DNA from: Hetaerina americana
Lineage: Eukaryota; Arthropoda; Insecta; Odonata; Calopterygidae
NCBI GenBank assembly: GCA_022747635.1
Contig: JAKTNV010000236.1
Location: forward strand, 276,977-340,976
Length of the DNA stretch: 64,000 nt
Reading direction: 5' to 3'
Shown here: piece after piece, positions 61,094 to 64,000 of the stretch
How the letters are laid out: each line of letters starts with the position of its first letter
Position numbering within the stretch: position 1 is the first letter of the stretch
Notes under the pieces: model-generated
Told to the model about the DNA's origin: nothing
Database searches by the model: none
Seen by the model: the letters and a program-made list of their open reading frames with translations, nothing else
Made by a program: the position numbers and the translations under genes

Positions 61094-64000
61094 ATTGTTG
61101 TTTTTCGCAATATTTTTAGAAATTTGGGCTCTTTTAGTAACATTAACACTTTCGCTGAAGCAACTTTTATGCTCTTTTCTTGTCTTTCAAGATTAATTCT
61201 GGGTTTTATTTTGTTAATTTGATGAAAATGAACAACAATACACACCATGGAAACATTTTTGTTTGATCTGTGTCGAGTGAGATTTTCACCTAGAACCCAA
61301 AGGGGGGGGGTATTGGCACTTTTCATGGAAAAATGTGAAAAAATAAATTTTCTAAAAATTAAATAAATACCTTCTAAACACCTAAAACATTCACTCTAAA
61401 ACAGAAGATTGTTGTTTTTCGCAATATTTTTAGAAATTTGGGCTCTTTTAGTAACATTAACATTTGCGCTTAAGCATCTTTTATGCTCATTTCTTGTCTT
61501 TCAGGATTATTCTGGGTTTTATTTTGTTTATTTGATGAAAATGAACAACAATACACACCATGGAAACATTTTTGTTTGATTTTAGTCGAGTGAGATTTTC
61601 ACCTAGAACCCAAAGGGGGGGGTATTGGCTCTTTTCATGGAAAAATGTGAAAAATTAAATTTTCTAAAAATAAAATAAATGCCTTCTAAACACCTCAAAC
61701 ATTCACTTTAACAGAAGATTGTTGTTTTTCGCAATATTTTTAGAAATTTTGGCTCTTTTAGTAACATTAACACTTGGGCTGAAGCATCTTTTATGATCTT
61801 TTATTGTCTTTCAGGATTCATTCTGGGTTTTATTTTGTTTATTTGATGAAAATGAACAACAATACACACCATGGAAACATTATTGTTTGATTTGTGTCAA
61901 GTTAGATTTTCACCTAGAACCCAAAGGGGGGGTATTGGCATTTTTCATGGAAAAATGTGAAAAATTAAATTTTCTAAAAATGAAATAAATGCCTTCTAAA
62001 CACCTCAAACATCCACTCAAAAACAGAAGATTGTTGTTTTTCGCAATATTTTTAGAAATTTGGGCTCTTTTAGTAACATTAACACCTGGGCAGAAGCATC
62101 TTTTATGATCATTTATTGTCTTTCAGGATACATTCTGGGTTTTATTTTGTTTATTTGATGGAAATGAAAAACAATACACACTTTGGATACATTTTTGATT
62201 GATTTGTATCGAGTGAGATTTTCACCTAGAACCCAAAGGGGGGGGTATTGGCACTTTTCATGGAAAAATGTGAAAAATTAATTTTTCTAAAAATGAAATA
62301 AATGCCTTCAAAACACCTCAAACATTCACTCTAAAACAGAAGATTGTTGTTTTTCGCAATATTTTTAGAAATTTGGGCTCTTTTAGTAACATTAACACCT
62401 GGGCTGAAGCATCTTTTATGATCTTTTATTGTCTTTCAGGATTCATTCTGGGTTTTATTTTGTTTATTTGATGAAAATGAACAACAATAAACACCATGGA
62501 AACATTTTTCTTTGATTTGTGTCGAGTGAGATTTTCACCTAGAACCCAAAGGGCGGGTATTGGCACTTTTCATGGAAAAATGTGAAAAATTAAATTTTCT
62601 AAAAATGAAATAAATGCCTTCTAAACACCTCAAACATTCACTCTAAAACAGAAGATTGTTGTTTTTCGCAATATTTTTAGAAATTTGGGCTCTTTTAGTA
62701 ACATAAACACTTTCGCTGAAGCATCTTTTATGCTCCTTTCATGTCTTTCAGGATTCTTTCTGGGTTTTATTTTGTTTCTTTGATGAAAATGAACAACAAT
62801 ACACACCTTGGATACATTTTTGTTTGATTTGTTTCGAGTGAGATTTTCACTTAGAACCCAAAGGGGGGGGTATTGGCTCTTTTCATGGAAAAATGTGAAA
62901 AATTAAATTTTCTAAAAATGAAATAAATGCCTTCTAAACACCTCAAACATTCACTCAAAAACAGAAGATTGTTGTTTTTCGCAATATTTTTAGAAATTTT
63001 GGCTCTTTTAGTAACATTAACACTTGGGCTGAAGCATCTTTTATGATCTTTTATTGTCTTTCAGGATTCATTCTGGGTTTTATTTTGTTTATTTGATGAA
63101 AATGAACAACAATACACACCTTGGATACATTTTTGTTTGATTTGTGGCGAGTGAGATTTTCACCTAGAACCCAAAGGGGGGGGTATTGGCACTTTTCATG
63201 GAAAAATGCGAAAAAATTAAATTTTCTAAAAATGAAATAAATGCCTTCTAAACACCTCAAACATTCACTCTAAAACAGAAGATTGTTGTTTTTCGCAATA
63301 TTTTTAGAAATTTGGGCTCTTTTAGTAACATTAACACTTTCGCTGAAGCAACTTTTATGCTCTTTTCTTGTCTTTCAAGATTAATTCTGGGTTTTATTTT
63401 GTTAATTTGATGAAAATGAACAACAATACACACCATGGAAACATTTTTGTTTGATCTGTGTCGAGTGAGATTTTCACCTAGAACCCAAAGGGGGGGGTAT
63501 TGGCACTTTTCATGAAAAAATGTGAAAAAATAAATTTTCTAAAAATGAAATAAATACCTTCTAAACACCTACAACATTCACTCTAAAACAGAAGATTGTT
63601 GTTTTTCGCAATATTTTTAGAAATTTGGGCTCTTTTAGTAACATTAACATTTGCGCTTAAGCATCTTTTATGCTCATTTCTTGTCTTTCAGGATTAATTC
63701 TGGGTTTTATTTTGTTTATTTGATGAAAATGAACAACAATACACACCATGGAAACATTTTTGATTGATTTGTGTCGAGGGAGATTTTCACCTAAAACCCA
63801 AAGGGGGGGGGTATTGGCTCTTTTCATGGAAAAATGTGAAAAATTAAATTTTCTAAAAATAAAATAAATGCCTTCTAAACACCTCAAACATTCACTTTAA
63901 ACAGAAGATTGTTGTTTTTCGCAATATTTTTAGAAATTTTGGCTCTTTTAGTAACATTAACACTTGGGCTGAAGCATCTTTTATGATCTTTTATTGTTTT
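61094..64000. repeat. Copy of the 53.3-56.2 kb segment, running off the right edge
   Basis: Monomer starts: 61094, 61408, 61718, 62030, 62343, 62655, 62968, 63282, 63595, 63908 (93-bp partial). Starts from 61408 to 63595 pair with 53592-55778 at 7816-7817 bp. The first offset is 7833 because the 53261 copy has a 17-bp net gain. Shared private marks: ACATTTGCGCTTAAGC, CACTTTAACAGAAG, CATCCACTCAAAAAC, GGGCAGAAGC, GATGGAAATG, TTCAAAACACC, GATTCTTTCTGG with GTTTCTTTGATG, and ATGCGAAAAAATT. Differences are few (GTATCGAG near 62208, GTGGCGAG near 63146, CTACAACATTC near 63570). Confidence 0.9.
63908..64000. repeat. Partial monomer at the right edge
   Basis: The first 93 bp of monomer 207 pair with 56090-56182, including the rare GTTTTT ending (TTATTGTTTTT near 56176) in place of GTCTTT. 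The array clearly continues beyond the window. On the left the window opens at offset 1 of a monomer, so neither array border is visible. Confidence 0.92.

Larger units (their letters stand above)
1..64000. repeat. Tandem satellite DNA array, ~312-bp monomer, 206 full copies plus one partial
   Basis: The entire window is a head-to-tail array in one orientation. Every 308-316 bp the same landmarks return in order: ATTGTTGTTTTTCGC, TTTTAGTAACATTAACAC, TGTCTTTCAGG, a GATGAAAATGAACAAC block, GAGATTTTCACC, AACCCAAA followed by a G-run, ATTGGCACTTTTCATGG, TTTTCTAAAAATGAAATAAA, and CACCTCAAACATTCACT. Counting these gave 206 complete monomers and a partial one. The mean is 310 bp, or 312 bp without the six short copies. 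No stretch of 300 bp lacks the repeat. Known biology: long homogeneous arrays with 150-350-bp units are typical of eukaryotic centromeric and other heterochromatic satellites. The centromere assignment is inference. The family itself is not one I recognise. Confidence 0.98.

Noticed and set aside
1..64000. CRISPR array
   Set aside because: The repeat unit is 312 bp with no alternation of short repeats and unique spacers. The whole unit is repeated.
1..64000. 312 bp as a dimer of two diverged 156-bp halves
   Set aside because: I compared the two halves by eye and saw only short shared words (TTTTGTTT, GAAAAAT), with no alignable half-repeat.

Overview
The whole 64-kb window is one uninterrupted array of tandemly repeated satellite DNA. 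The basic unit is about 312 bp and about 31% G+C (96 of 312 bases counted in a reference copy at 25341-25652). Using the motif ATTGTTGTTTTTCGC as position 1, I placed 206 complete monomers head to tail from base 1 to 63907, plus a 93-bp partial copy at the right edge. All lie in the same orientation. Almost all are 308-316 bp. The exceptions are six 248-250-bp copies that share one internal deletion, and one 331-bp copy carrying a small insertion. I found no gene, RNA gene, transposon, CRISPR array or other unique sequence. The many 60-105-codon open frames on both strands are the same few frames recurring in every monomer.

An array of this size, monomer length and homogeneity points to a eukaryotic nuclear genome, most likely constitutive heterochromatin at or near a centromere, or another heterochromatic block. 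I do not recognise the family and cannot name the species.

Monomers fall into a handful of haplotypes, best told apart at offsets 56-106 and 153-185. These haplotypes recur in fixed orders, giving higher-order repeats (HORs) of several sizes. Layout: 1-4.7 kb, diverse monomers; 4.7-9.7 kb, two nearly identical 8-monomer units of 2499 bp; 10.6-31.5 kb, five 13- or 14-monomer units of 3.99-4.31 kb, each opened by a 250-bp deletion monomer; 31.5-36.7 kb, a mosaic of pieces matching earlier and later units; 36.7-44.2 kb, two 12-monomer units of about 3.74 kb; 44.2-47.3 kb, pieces matching the 26-34 kb region; 47.3-50.1 kb, transitional; 50.1-61.1 kb, 4-monomer (1.25 kb) and 2-monomer (0.63 kb) units; 53.3-56.4 kb, a segment repeated at 61.1-64.0 kb. 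Several haplotypes occur only in the outer parts (below about 4.4 kb and above about 49 kb), so the middle looks like a more recently homogenised core inside an older, related array.

The most interesting signals are: the nested HOR record of unequal exchange, with hybrid and extra monomers that can be mapped; a small dyad at monomer offsets 120-140 that becomes a perfect palindrome in 17 monomers through two different pairs of matching substitutions; a marker deletion with an 8-bp duplication at its junction; and a variable G-run in nearly every monomer.
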